The notes beneath the pieces were generated by a model, which saw nothing but the letters and a program-made list of their open reading frames with translations, was not told the DNA's origin and searched no databases. Below are positions 1-6,753 of a stretch of 10,585 bases of DNA, piece by piece; the stretch's first letter is position 1, and the number at the start of each line of letters is the position of its first letter. The position numbers were made by a program, and so were the translations under genes. Source of the DNA: Candidatus Dadabacteria bacterium (GTDB lineage: Bacteria > Desulfobacterota_D > UBA1144 > Nemesobacterales > UBA2774); NCBI GenBank assembly GCA_004356555.1, contig SMWY01000095.1, positions 1 to 10,585 of the forward strand. The letters are read 5' to 3'.

Positions 1-168
1 CATAAAGTCAGAACAGAGATGAGAAGCGTTCAAGAAAATAGTCATCAATACCAGGAAATTCGCAAGGAATTTGGGCGGTTACATAGAAAATCAGCGATCT
101 TAAACTCTGCAATTTTTATATTTGGGGTTGCTTTAGTATTTATTAATGCATATACTAATAGTGAATAA
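1..168 (+). CDS. C-terminal fragment of a small membrane protein, DUF4149/TMEM205-like
   Basis: The first reading frame is open from the window edge to a TAA at 166-168, giving 55 residues of a protein whose start lies outside the window. The fragment has a charged, polar stretch (HKVRTEMRSVQ... to EFGRLHRKSA) followed by one hydrophobic segment (ILNSAIFIFGVALVFI) and a short polar tail. A pattern like F-x-x-LH-x-x-S-x-x-LN followed by a last transmembrane helix is typical of the C-terminus of DUF4149 (TMEM205-like) integral membrane proteins, so I infer that family. Only the tail is visible, so this is tentative. The next gene starts 22 nt downstream on the same strand, with no terminator between them, which suggests co-transcription with the Fe-S carrier gene. 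No biochemical function can be given. Confidence 0.6.
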   Translation, partial: HKVRTEMRSVQENSHQYQEIRKEFGRLHRKSAILNSAIFIFGVALVFINAYTNSE

Positions 169-190
169 TTTACAGGGAGGTAGTTATTAA

Positions 191-514
191 ATGTTCAGTG
201 TATCTACTAAAGCGGTTGAAGAAATCAAAAAGTTGTTAGTTGAGGAAAACACTCCTGAGTCCGTATTAAGAGTAAGAGTTGTGCCCGGCGGATGTTCAGG
301 ATTTTCATATGAGATGGGTTTTGATGACGAAATTGATAAATCTGATGAGATTATTGAAGCAGATGGTGTGAGAGTAGCAATTGACGAGTTGAGCTATCCT
401 TATATTGAAGGTGGCGTATTGGATTATAATAACGGTCTTAACGGTACAGGGTTTTCAATAAGTAACCCTAACGCAACTGGGACCTGTGGCTGTGGAACGT
501 CATTTACAGCATAA
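191..514 (+). CDS. A-type iron-sulfur cluster carrier/insertion protein (IscA/SufA/ErpA family)
   Basis: This is a 107-residue HesB/IscA-type protein that binds or delivers Fe-S clusters to apoproteins in the cytoplasm. The family's three conserved cysteines are present: Cys35 in the GGCSGFSY motif, and Cys99 and Cys101 in the C-terminal TCGCGTSF motif. The length is normal for the family and there is no fused Nfu domain. The preceding SNPNATGTCGCG stretch is also typical. The ATG at 191 is supported by a strong Shine-Dalgarno GGGAGG at 175-180, 10 nt upstream. It lies 22 nt after a membrane-protein gene and is followed by a rho-independent terminator, so it is the last gene of its transcript. 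IscA, SufA and ErpA cannot be separated reliably by eye, and no isc or suf genes are in the window, so I give no symbol. Confidence 0.95.
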   Translation: MFSVSTKAVEEIKKLLVEENTPESVLRVRVVPGGCSGFSYEMGFDDEIDKSDEIIEADGVRVAIDELSYPYIEGGVLDYNNGLNGTGFSISNPNATGTCGCGTSFTA

Positions 515-535
515 ACTATAAAAATTAAATTTCAT

Positions 536-578
536 AAATGGTTGGTTAGAACATTTGTTCAATCCAGCCATTTTTTTT
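536..578 (+). terminator. Rho-independent terminator after the Fe-S carrier gene
   Basis: The arms ATGGTTGG (538-545) and CCAGCCAT (564-571) pair with one G-U. Two more A-T pairs are possible outside. An inner GAAC/GTTC helix closes an ATTT loop. The 3' arm runs into eight consecutive T residues (571-578). It lies 22 nt after the stop codon at 512-514. This is a textbook intrinsic terminator for the + strand transcript. Confidence 0.9.
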
Positions 579-585
579 GCCGAAC

Positions 586-615
586 TTACCAATTTTTAAC
601 CTTTCAGGTTATAAT
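586..615 (+). promoter_or_regulatory. Candidate sigma-70-type promoter for the oxidoreductase-carboxyltransferase unit
   Basis: A perfect TATAAT (610-615) is preceded after 18 nt by TTACCA (586-591), which matches TTGACA at four of six positions. It sits between the upstream terminator and the oxidoreductase gene, where a new promoter is expected. The predicted start near 622 would leave a leader of about 69 nt. The -35 match is weak, so this is an inference from position and the -10 box. Confidence 0.4.
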
Positions 616-690
616 AATCCAAATTCCCAGAACAGGCAGTATATAGTCAATGAAGTATTGCACCTATAACAATATAGATAGGAGATTAAA

Positions 691-1716
691 ATGAAATTCG
701 GCGTTGGTTACTACACTATGCAGTCGCCGCCACACAAGCCAAGACCTCATAAAGAGTTATATGCTGAAATGTTAGAAGAAATAAGCACCGCGGACCAAAT
801 GGGGTTTGACTCAGCATGGCTTTCAGAACACCATTTTGTAGGTGACGGGTACTGTCCCTCTCTTTTGTTAACCGCCGCTGCCATCGCTGCCAAAACAAAA
901 AATATTCGTATTGGCACAGGTGTACTGCTTCTACCGCTTCATGACCCGCTCAGAGTAGCGGAAGATGCCGCTGTTGCAGACCTAATCTCAGGGGGACGCT
1001 TAATATTGGGAATAGGGCTTGGTTACAGAAAAGAAGAATTTGACGGGTTTGGCCGATCTTTGAAACAAAGAAGAGGGCGTATGGAAGAAGGTATCGAAAT
1101 CCTTACAAAAAGCTGGGGAGACGAGCCTTTTAGCATTGATGGGAAATACTATAAACTTGAAAACATAAATATAACACCAAAACCTGTTCAAAAACCTATA
1201 CCGATCTGGGTAGGGGCTTTTACCGAGCCTGCTATAAGGAGAGCTGCAAGAATAGGTGCACCGCTTTTTATACCGGCGATTGGTGTAATCCCTATTGTTA
1301 AATATCTCTTTGATCTTCATAGCTCCCTTTTAAATGAATACGGGAGAAATCCAGATGATTATGAAAAACCTCTTGTTAGAGAGATATATATATCAGAAAA
1401 AAGCGCTGATGATGCATGGGAACAAATAAAAGAACATGTAACTTACACCGCTAAAGGCTATGCTTCATGGGGCTCTATGGTCGATACGGAAGGAAATTTA
1501 TTATCTGACCCGGATGACCCGATCCTCTATGATATCGCCAGGGCTCAGTCTATAATTGGAACACCTGAAGAGTGTATTGAGACAATTAAGCAATACCAGG
1601 ATGAGCTTCCGATTGATAACCTTATTTGCCGCTTTAAATTCCCCGGTATCAGTCATGAAGAAGCAATGAGATCTATGAAACTTTTTGTAGAAAAGGTGCT
1701 ACCCAATGTTTCATAG
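691..1716 (+). CDS. LLM-class flavin-dependent oxidoreductase (luciferase-like monooxygenase)
   Basis: This is a 341-residue protein of the bacterial luciferase-like monooxygenase superfamily, soluble TIM-barrel enzymes that use reduced FMN or F420. Family signatures visible are the N-terminal strand MKFGVGYY, the SEHHF motif (about 45-49), the block around RIGTGVLLLPLHDPLRVAEDAAVADLISGGR, GIGLGYRKEEFDGFG, the KPVQKPIPIWVGA segment and a C-terminal GTPEECIETI segment. The length is normal for the family. The ATG at 691 has an AGGAG at 680-684, six nt upstream. The substrate cannot be read from the sequence because the superfamily covers alkanes, aldehydes, sulfonates, F420-dependent reductases and others. 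The next gene starts 5 nt after its stop on the same strand, so the two are very likely co-transcribed and possibly translationally coupled. That pairing suggests acyl-chain or organic-acid metabolism, but only as an inference. Confidence 0.93.
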   Translation: MKFGVGYYTMQSPPHKPRPHKELYAEMLEEISTADQMGFDSAWLSEHHFVGDGYCPSLLLTAAAIAAKTKNIRIGTGVLLLPLHDPLRVAEDAAVADLISGGRLILGIGLGYRKEEFDGFGRSLKQRRGRMEEGIEILTKSWGDEPFSIDGKYYKLENINITPKPVQKPIPIWVGAFTEPAIRRAARIGAPLFIPAIGVIPIVKYLFDLHSSLLNEYGRNPDDYEKPLVREIYISEKSADDAWEQIKEHVTYTAKGYASWGSMVDTEGNLLSDPDDPILYDIARAQSIIGTPEECIETIKQYQDELPIDNLICRFKFPGISHEEAMRSMKLFVEKVLPNVS

Positions 1717-1721
1717 AAAAA

Positions 1722-3626
1722 TTGAAGTTATGGAAAATATGTTTTGATGAGTTTGAAGATTTAAATCACATATTAAAACTATTAAGAAAAAATAGCACTA
1801 AAGAATACTGGAGAGAATTACAAATGAGCCGACCTTCAAAATTGATGTTGATACATGAACAGGCAAGGTCATATAAAAAGATAAAGTCTAAAGATATAGT
1901 TGATTCCTTATACAAGGATTTTGTGCCTTACAGTGAGCTTGAAGATTTCTCACTCGAATTAAAAACTCCTTCCGGGAAACTAATAGAGCTAGTTGACGAC
2001 CCGGCCGTAATTATAGGAACCGCAATACTAAAAAGTACAAATAAAAAGGTAGCAATAATTGGGCAGCAAATGCCCACTAGCGATGACACCCGTCTAAAAT
2101 ATAACTTTGGACTAGTAAAGGCTGATGGGTACGGACTTGCTTACAATATGATGGAATACGCCGAAGAAAATGATCTGATGCTCCACACATATGTGGACAC
2201 AATAGGTGGAGACCCTTTTGAATACTCAGCCGAAAAGCTCCAATCCTGGCTCATTTCCTTCTGCCAGTCAAAAATGATTTCCCTTAAAACCAAATCAATC
2301 TCGATTGTACTTGGCAGCGGTGGCAGCGGTGGAGCTATTGCATTTCAGCTCGCGCATAGAAGGTTTATGCTGTCACGAGCCGAATATTCTGTTATTACAG
2401 CGGAAGGCTGCTCTGCAATACTTTTCCGAAGCGGGGATAAAATTGAAGAGGCGCTTGAAGTATTACAGCCGACATCGGAGTATATGCTTAAGTATGGCAT
2501 TGTGGATAAAGTTATTAAGGAACCCTCTCTTGACAGTGCTACATATTTAACAAAAACTCTTAATTTAATTGATAAAATATTAGTCAAAACAACTGAAGAA
2601 CTTGAAAAATCCGATACAAATTACCTTAAGAAAGTTCTAATAGAAAAAATACAGCAAGTCGGACAGGTTGAAAAGGGCGACCATCGCTACCAAGCCATAG
2701 CTAAAAAGATTAGGAGCTGGCTACCTCATGCCTTTAAAAGTGCAACGCCTGAAATATCTCATATGCAGATAGCCCTTTATGGAGCTGAACCTCATTTCTG
2801 TAATGATGAAAAGGATGCCGAGGGTAACATAACGAGACCTGGTTGCAGGAAGCACTTTGCTAAAGAGGACTTTCAAAAGAATTTCTTTTCATGTCCCTAC
2901 TGTGAAAAACCATCCCCTCTGGGATCAGATGATTATCTTGACCTGCTATTAAATACAGATTCGTTTCATGAGCTTCACTCTAATCTTAGTACAGAGAATA
3001 TCGATGCGCGGTTTAATTTTTATGATTACTTAGACACCCGAAAGAAATCATCAAAGCGTACAGACTCCAAAGATTCACTAGTTGTAGGATACGGATATAT
3101 GTATGACATTCCGGTAGCAATTGCTGTATCTGACTTCCGCTTTATGGGCGGCTCTATGGGAGCAGTGTTCGGGGAAAAGATGAAACTAATAACAGAACAT
3201 GCGATGAGTGAGGATCTCCCTCTGGTTTCAGTAACTGCATCCGGTGGTGCCAGAATGCAGGAGGGTACAGTGGCGTTATATCAAATGGCTAAAACTATTT
3301 CTGCCATAATCAATCTTAAAGAAGCCGGCCTCCCTTTTATATCCCTCCTAGGTCACCCTACTACAGGAGGTGCACTAGCAAGCTATGTTGTACAGGGGGA
3401 CTTTATGATTGCGGAAAAGAAAGCTACAGTAGCATTTGCTGGCGATCGAGTGGTTAAACTTGCCAGTGGCGGAAGAGGTGTTGATCCGGATACCATGACA
3501 TCAGAATTCTTTTCCAAGCATGGGGGAATTCATTTAGTAACTGAGAGAAGTCAATTAAAATCCTCTATTGCAGGACTACTGAGAATTACCCCCTGGTATC
3601 AAAGATATAATGCAGATAGTGAGTAA
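1722..3626 (+). CDS. Fused acetyl-CoA/acyl-CoA carboxylase carboxyltransferase, alpha (AccA-like) then beta (AccD-like)
   Basis: This 634-residue protein joins both carboxyltransferase halves, which transfer CO2 from carboxybiotin to an acyl-CoA (acetyl-CoA to malonyl-CoA in the canonical enzyme). Residues about 85-290 are AccA-like: AIIGQQ, GSGGSGGA (198-205) and YSVITAEGCSAILFRS (222-237). Residues about 355-620 are AccD-like: a four-cysteine zinc-ribbon candidate (C360, C375, C391, C394), FMGGSMG (474-480), ASGGARMQEG (506-515) and HPTTGG (545-550). The order is alpha-beta, opposite to single-chain AccDA/PccB enzymes. The first cysteine pair is C-x14-C instead of the usual C-x2-C. The alpha half has TIGG where AccA normally has TPGA and lacks the GGAHR motif, so specificity may differ. 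The start is uncertain. TTG at 1722 has no evident Shine-Dalgarno but retains the AccA-like W-x-x-x-Q stretch just before residue 35. ATG at 1824 has GGAGAG 8 nt upstream and would give 600 residues. No biotin carrier or biotin carboxylase gene is nearby. Confidence 0.88.
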   Translation: MKLWKICFDEFEDLNHILKLLRKNSTKEYWRELQMSRPSKLMLIHEQARSYKKIKSKDIVDSLYKDFVPYSELEDFSLELKTPSGKLIELVDDPAVIIGTAILKSTNKKVAIIGQQMPTSDDTRLKYNFGLVKADGYGLAYNMMEYAEENDLMLHTYVDTIGGDPFEYSAEKLQSWLISFCQSKMISLKTKSISIVLGSGGSGGAIAFQLAHRRFMLSRAEYSVITAEGCSAILFRSGDKIEEALEVLQPTSEYMLKYGIVDKVIKEPSLDSATYLTKTLNLIDKILVKTTEELEKSDTNYLKKVLIEKIQQVGQVEKGDHRYQAIAKKIRSWLPHAFKSATPEISHMQIALYGAEPHFCNDEKDAEGNITRPGCRKHFAKEDFQKNFFSCPYCEKPSPLGSDDYLDLLLNTDSFHELHSNLSTENIDARFNFYDYLDTRKKSSKRTDSKDSLVVGYGYMYDIPVAIAVSDFRFMGGSMGAVFGEKMKLITEHAMSEDLPLVSVTASGGARMQEGTVALYQMAKTISAIINLKEAGLPFISLLGHPTTGGALASYVVQGDFMIAEKKATVAFAGDRVVKLASGGRGVDPDTMTSEFFSKHGGIHLVTERSQLKSSIAGLLRITPWYQRYNADSE

Positions 3627-3639
3627 TTTTTACAATCTC

Positions 3640-3993
3640 TTACAAAGGGCAAATTAAGTTAATATCCGCTCTTCTCATCCCCACACGGTAAGCCCTATCC
3701 AGGTACTCCGCCAAGCTCCTCTTACGGGCCGGTTTCAGAGCTTTTTTTGTTATCACATCCTGAAGCATCTGCTTGTCAAGACTCAGGTCAGCCACAAGCT
3801 TCTTTAGCTGTCTGTTCTCCTCCTCAAGCTGCTTCAGACATCTGAGCTCACTTACCCCTATACCATTCTTCCAGTTGTAGAATGTAGGCTCTGCTACTCC
3901 CATCTTACGGCATACCTCGGATACTTTTGTGCCGGTCTCCGCCTGCCTTAATGCAAACGCTATTTGCTCCTCGGTAAACCTAGACTTCTTCAT
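3640..3993 (-). pseudogene. IS3-family transposase OrfA with truncated OrfB start
   Basis: The 117-residue frame begins with MKKSRFTEEQIAFALRQAE, the standard start of IS3/IS407-type OrfA. A helix-turn-helix follows (about 23-42, TKVSEVCRKMGVAEPTFYNWK), then a leucine-zipper-like coiled coil (about 53-80, LKQLEEENRQLKKLVADLSLDKQML). After about residue 85 the same frame continues as KPARKRSLAEYLDRAYRV-RRA, which resembles the start of OrfB. OrfB is normally reached by a programmed frameshift, so the join is unusual. The frame then runs into about nine unrelated residues and a stop. Compared with typical relatives, about three residues appear missing after FYNWK, in the linker before GVSEL. 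AGGAGG about nine nt before the ATG shows the original translation start is intact. It may still make a DNA-binding OrfA-like protein but has no catalytic domain. Confidence 0.85.
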
Positions 3994-4030
3994 GGCAAAA
4001 TACCTCCTGTTATATAGGGTTATTTTGCCA

Positions 4031-4086
4031 GATTCCTCTACTTATAGCTGGTCCAGTTCTCTGGGGGAAGGTCAGGATTCCTCTAC
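4031..4086. repeat. 11-bp direct repeat flanking the IS end
   Basis: GATTCCTCTAC occurs at 4031-4041 and again at 4076-4086, bracketing the probable terminal repeat. The start-to-start distance is 45 bp. At 11 bp it is longer than the 3-5 bp target duplications of IS3 elements, so it is not a simple insertion footprint. It could reflect a transposase-binding repeat or an older rearrangement. Confidence 0.6.
4048..4076 (-). repeat. Probable terminal inverted repeat of the IS3-family remnant
   Basis: Read on the - strand, this starts CCTGACCTTCCCCCAG and ends in ACTGGACCAG, about 55 nt before the OrfA ATG. A C-rich block followed by an ACTGGAC-type core at this distance from OrfA is what I expect for an IS3/IS407-type left end. 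The exact outer base is not defined because the opposite end is lost. Confidence 0.5.
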
Positions 4087-4164
4087 ACTTTTTATACTAC
4101 TTTTATTGCGGGGCTTCGTTTGGCGTTTGCTGGATACAAAGTAAGATCTTTTTTGGCTCAAGTC

Positions 4165-4187
4165 AAAAATATTCCTAAACTTTAGGA
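4165..4187 (-). terminator. Weak candidate terminator downstream of nuoI
   Basis: On the - strand TCCTAAA-G-TTTAGGA (4187-4173) is a perfect 7-bp inverted repeat with a one-base centre, followed by a T-rich tract. Steric limits on the loop leave only about four strong pairs, so it is a poor hairpin. Its position about 20 nt after the nuoI stop is suitable. Confidence 0.22.
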
Positions 4188-4207
4188 TTAATACAGGGTC
4201 TAAAAGA

Positions 4208-4798
4208 CTAAGATTCAGTATAGATGCCGGTAAGTTTTTTTACTTTATCAATTTCCTCAATATTATCTAAAATGTCACCCTTCCCCATTTCGTAGAGGAA
4301 ATTAGCATTATTTCTGGGGGCGTTGCTTTTTACGTTTGGGTCAAAGAAAACCTCTTTCGTGTGTATCAACCCTGCTCTGTTATAGGACGAAAGCTCATAT
4401 TTCATTCCCATCCTAAGGGCATCAACCGGACAGGCTTCTTCACAAAACCCGCAAAACACACATCTCATAAAATCTATGTTAAAAACTTTGGGTCTTCTCT
4501 CGATCCCATAATCATCAGCGGGCTCGGCAACAATAGATATAGCCTGTGTAGGGCATGCAACTTCACAGAGCTTGCACGCAACACATCTTATCTCCCCTTC
4601 ATCATCTGCTGGCATCACATGAAGTCCCCTGTATCTTTCCGGGAGCTCCTTCACTTCTTCAGGATATTGGACGGTAATCGGCTTAAAGCGGATCAAATGC
4701 TTTAAAGTTATTACAAGACCGCCTAATATTTGAGGAATGTATAGCTTCTCATACCATGTTAGCTCGGGGTGTTTTAGTACTTTTATTTTTATAGCCAT
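4208..4798 (-). CDS. nuoI: NADH-quinone oxidoreductase subunit I (8Fe ferredoxin-like subunit)
   Basis: NuoI is the subunit of complex I that carries clusters N6a and N6b in the peripheral arm and passes electrons toward quinone. Two 4Fe-4S motifs of the form C-x2-C-x2-C-x3-CP are visible: CVACKLCEVACP (cysteines 72, 75, 78, 82 from the ATG) and CVFCGFCEEACP (113, 116, 119, 123). The N-terminal LTWYEKLYIPQILGGLVITLKHL and the VQYPEE and ERYRGLH segments are typical of NuoI. I prefer ATG at 4798 (196 residues) over an in-frame TTG at 4825, because relatives begin close to MAIK and because a possible -10 box lies at 4829-4834. No other complex I genes are in the window, so it is solitary. It may be the genome's only nuoI displaced from the operon, a second copy, or a subunit for another oxidoreductase. 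Confidence 0.93.
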   Translation of the reverse strand: MAIKIKVLKHPELTWYEKLYIPQILGGLVITLKHLIRFKPITVQYPEEVKELPERYRGLHVMPADDEGEIRCVACKLCEVACPTQAISIVAEPADDYGIERRPKVFNIDFMRCVFCGFCEEACPVDALRMGMKYELSSYNRAGLIHTKEVFFDPNVKSNAPRNNANFLYEMGKGDILDNIEEIDKVKKLTGIYTES

Positions 4799-4828
4799 AT
4801 TTATTAACCGTCTGTAATACTCCAATAA

Positions 4829-4834
4829 GTTATA
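4829..4834 (-). promoter_or_regulatory. Candidate extended -10 box for nuoI
   Basis: On the - strand TATAAC is directly preceded by TGT, an extended -10 pattern. No good -35 box is present. The predicted start near 4822 would give a leader of about 24 nt before the ATG at 4798. This would let nuoI be expressed separately from the symporter gene that ends 37 nt upstream of the box. Confidence 0.3.
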
Positions 4835-4870
4835 ACACAGTCAGACAATTTTGAAAGTATAAAAAGTTTA

Positions 4871-6649
4871 CTATCCCTCTCTAAGCTCGTCCCTCATTCT
4901 CCTATAAACTAAAACACCCGAAATTATAGAAATGACCAAGCAAATCGTACCGAAATAATAATTACCTAACAGTACTTTCCCCACCCCGATCATCCCGAAG
5001 AAAAGAAAGCTAACCCCAAGTAACCAATTGTAAATTACCGGCATAAATTGGGGGCGTACAATATCCGGATGCATATCGCTTGCAGGTTTCCACCAACCCC
5101 AGGGACGTACTCTCTTATAAAATTTGCCGAGAGTATCGTTTGATTCGGGTTTCGTTAAAAAAGTAACAACTATCCAGGTTATTATAGAAATCGGGATAAC
5201 AATGATCTGATGCTTTAACTCTAGGGACACACCTTGGGACTTCGTATATATAAACAGGATTAAAATCGTTAAAAGTGAAGCGGCTAAAGCAGAAATTTCA
5301 GACCACGCGTTTATCCTCCACCAGAACCATCGTAGTATAAGAACCAGCCCCACTCCGGCGCTCATAGCCCAGAGAAATATCCATGCTTTTCCAATGTTGG
5401 TTATATAGAACGCAAAATACCCTGCTAGAACGGCCAACATTAGCGTACATAATCTCGCAATCAAGATATAATGGCTCTCTGAAGCATCTGTCTTTATAAA
5501 ACGTCTGTATATATCGTTCATCAGATAGGAGGCGCCCCAATTAAGCTGTGTCGATAGCGTCGACATAAAGGCTGCTAGGAAAGTAACAAAGAGGAGCCCT
5601 TTTAAACCCGGGCCCAAGAAGTCCCTTATAATTACTATATACATTGCTTCATTATCCCCGCCGTAATCCTGAACTCGGGGATAGATAATAAGCGTAGCCA
5701 AGGCTACTAGAATCCATGGCCATAGACGGATTATATAGTGGTTAACGGCGAACCAGGCAGTGCCTAACACTGCATGACGCTCGTTTTTGGCGGAGTTTAT
5801 CCTTTGTATAAAGTACCCTCCACCGTCCGCATTATGAGAGGACCACCAGATAATGCTTACATATACTAGAAACGCGAAGAAGCTTGAGTCCCAAAATCCC
5901 GCACTTACCGGGTCACCTCCCGAAGGGGTCATAAAAAATGAAATATGTTTCTCATCAATATTGCCAAGCTTATCTATAAAGCCCGAGAACCCTCCAATTT
6001 CGGGAGATCCTATTACAATCCATGCTAGAATAATTGTCCCAAAAAGGGCAATGAAATATTGAAGAAAATCTGTAAGAGCGACTCCCCAAAGACCAGACAT
6101 CATGGTATAAAAAAACGCAATAGAAATACAGATCACAATTGCAATAGTAGTATCAACTCCGAAAAAAACCTTAAAAACCTTGGCCATCGCGCTAATAACC
6201 CACCCCATGACTATAAAATTAAATAGGGTCGAAAAATATAAGGCTTTAAATCCCCTAAGAAATGCCGCAGGTTTTCCGCCGTAGCGAATCTCAATAAGCT
6301 CGTTGTCAGTTATAACTTCAGCTCTTCGCCAAAGCCTCGCGAATACAAGGACGATAAATACATGGCTGAATAGATAGTTCCACCAGAACCAGTTTTTCCA
6401 TATCCCCTCTGTCCGTATCCAACCGGTTACTGCCAAAGGGGTATCTGCCGCAAAGGTTGTAGCAACCATTGAGGTGCCTAAAATCCACCAGGGCAGACTC
6501 CTTCCGGAAACAAAATAAGATGACATGCTGCCGCTCGCGCGTTTTGTAAAATAAATACCTATTGCAAGCGACAATATGAGATATGCGGCAACTATTACCC
6601 AATCTAGTGTACTAAGTGCCGATAGAGCGGTCTCAATTGATTCGGGCAT
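4871..6649 (-). CDS. Sodium:solute symporter family transporter, candidate importer of cell-wall amino sugars
   Basis: This is a 592-residue inner-membrane protein of the SSS (SLC5-like) family, which moves a solute inward with Na+. About 14-15 hydrophobic segments are visible, beginning at residues 17-34 after a short polar N-terminus. SSS features include YFVSGRSLPWW (45-55), the conserved TTFAADTPLAVTGW region (64-77), QRINSAKNERHA (282-293) and STLSTQLNWGASYLMNDIY (363-381), the last corresponding to the Na+-site helix and following loop. A cytoplasmic tryptophan-rich segment (RPWGWWKP) precedes the last two helices. The ATG at 6649 fits the expected short N-terminus, but there is only a weak AGGT upstream. 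The gene follows nagZ, anmK and murQ on the same strand, so I infer import of GlcNAc-anhMurNAc, anhMurNAc or a related amino sugar, replacing AmpG. Substrate prediction rests on context alone. Sugar, amino acid or sialic acid transport is not excluded. Confidence 0.92.
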   Translation of the reverse strand: MPESIETALSALSTLDWVIVAAYLILSLAIGIYFTKRASGSMSSYFVSGRSLPWWILGTSMVATTFAADTPLAVTGWIRTEGIWKNWFWWNYLFSHVFIVLVFARLWRRAEVITDNELIEIRYGGKPAAFLRGFKALYFSTLFNFIVMGWVISAMAKVFKVFFGVDTTIAIVICISIAFFYTMMSGLWGVALTDFLQYFIALFGTIILAWIVIGSPEIGGFSGFIDKLGNIDEKHISFFMTPSGGDPVSAGFWDSSFFAFLVYVSIIWWSSHNADGGGYFIQRINSAKNERHAVLGTAWFAVNHYIIRLWPWILVALATLIIYPRVQDYGGDNEAMYIVIIRDFLGPGLKGLLFVTFLAAFMSTLSTQLNWGASYLMNDIYRRFIKTDASESHYILIARLCTLMLAVLAGYFAFYITNIGKAWIFLWAMSAGVGLVLILRWFWWRINAWSEISALAASLLTILILFIYTKSQGVSLELKHQIIVIPISIITWIVVTFLTKPESNDTLGKFYKRVRPWGWWKPASDMHPDIVRPQFMPVIYNWLLGVSFLFFGMIGVGKVLLGNYYFGTICLVISIISGVLVYRRMRDELREG

Positions 6650-6681
6650 TGAAATTGTAATTTACCTGACGCGGATTTAAC

Positions 6682-6710
6682 AAAATAGTTCTTTTAGAAA
6701 AGCTTGTCTA
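6682..6710 (-). promoter_or_regulatory. Candidate internal promoter for the symporter gene
   Basis: On the - strand TAGACA (6710-6705, five of six matches to TTGACA) is followed after 17 nt by TATTTT (6687-6682, four of six matches to TATAAT). It lies in the 104-nt gap between nagZ and the symporter, the longest gap within the recycling cluster, with a predicted leader of about 26 nt. It was found by eye only. Confidence 0.3.
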
Positions 6711-6753
6711 AGATGGCATTGATTTGTATGGGTTTATTAAATCGGCACAGCTT

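Larger units (their letters stand above)
3640..4076 (-). mobile_element. Truncated IS3-family insertion sequence (IS407-like)
   Basis: On the - strand this remnant holds a probable terminal inverted repeat (about 4048-4076), a short leader with a ribosome binding site, an OrfA transposase gene and the first codons of OrfB. Homology to OrfB appears to stop near position 3666. The DDE catalytic domain and the other terminal repeat are missing, since no copy of the repeat is found between 3627 and 3660. An intact element would be roughly 1.2-1.3 kb, so only about the first third remains, and it cannot transpose on its own. It sits between the carboxyltransferase stop and the convergent nuoI gene. 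The flank at 4087-4207 shows no recognisable gene. Confidence 0.75.

Noticed and set aside
1000..1320. 106-codon open frame on the - strand
   Set aside because: It is antisense to the flavin oxidoreductase and shows no family motif.
3929..4144. 71-codon open frame on the + strand across the IS end
   Set aside because: It runs antisense to the OrfA start and through the probable terminal repeat. It has no ribosome site and no recognisable family.
4087..4207. Possible extra gene or second mobile element beside the IS remnant
   Set aside because: Short G+C-rich words occur in an A/T-rich stretch, but no reading frame, inverted repeats or RNA fold could be supported.
4361..4705. 114-codon open frame on the + strand
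   Set aside because: It lies wholly opposite nuoI, whose two cysteine-cluster motifs are unmistakable, so this frame is a shadow.
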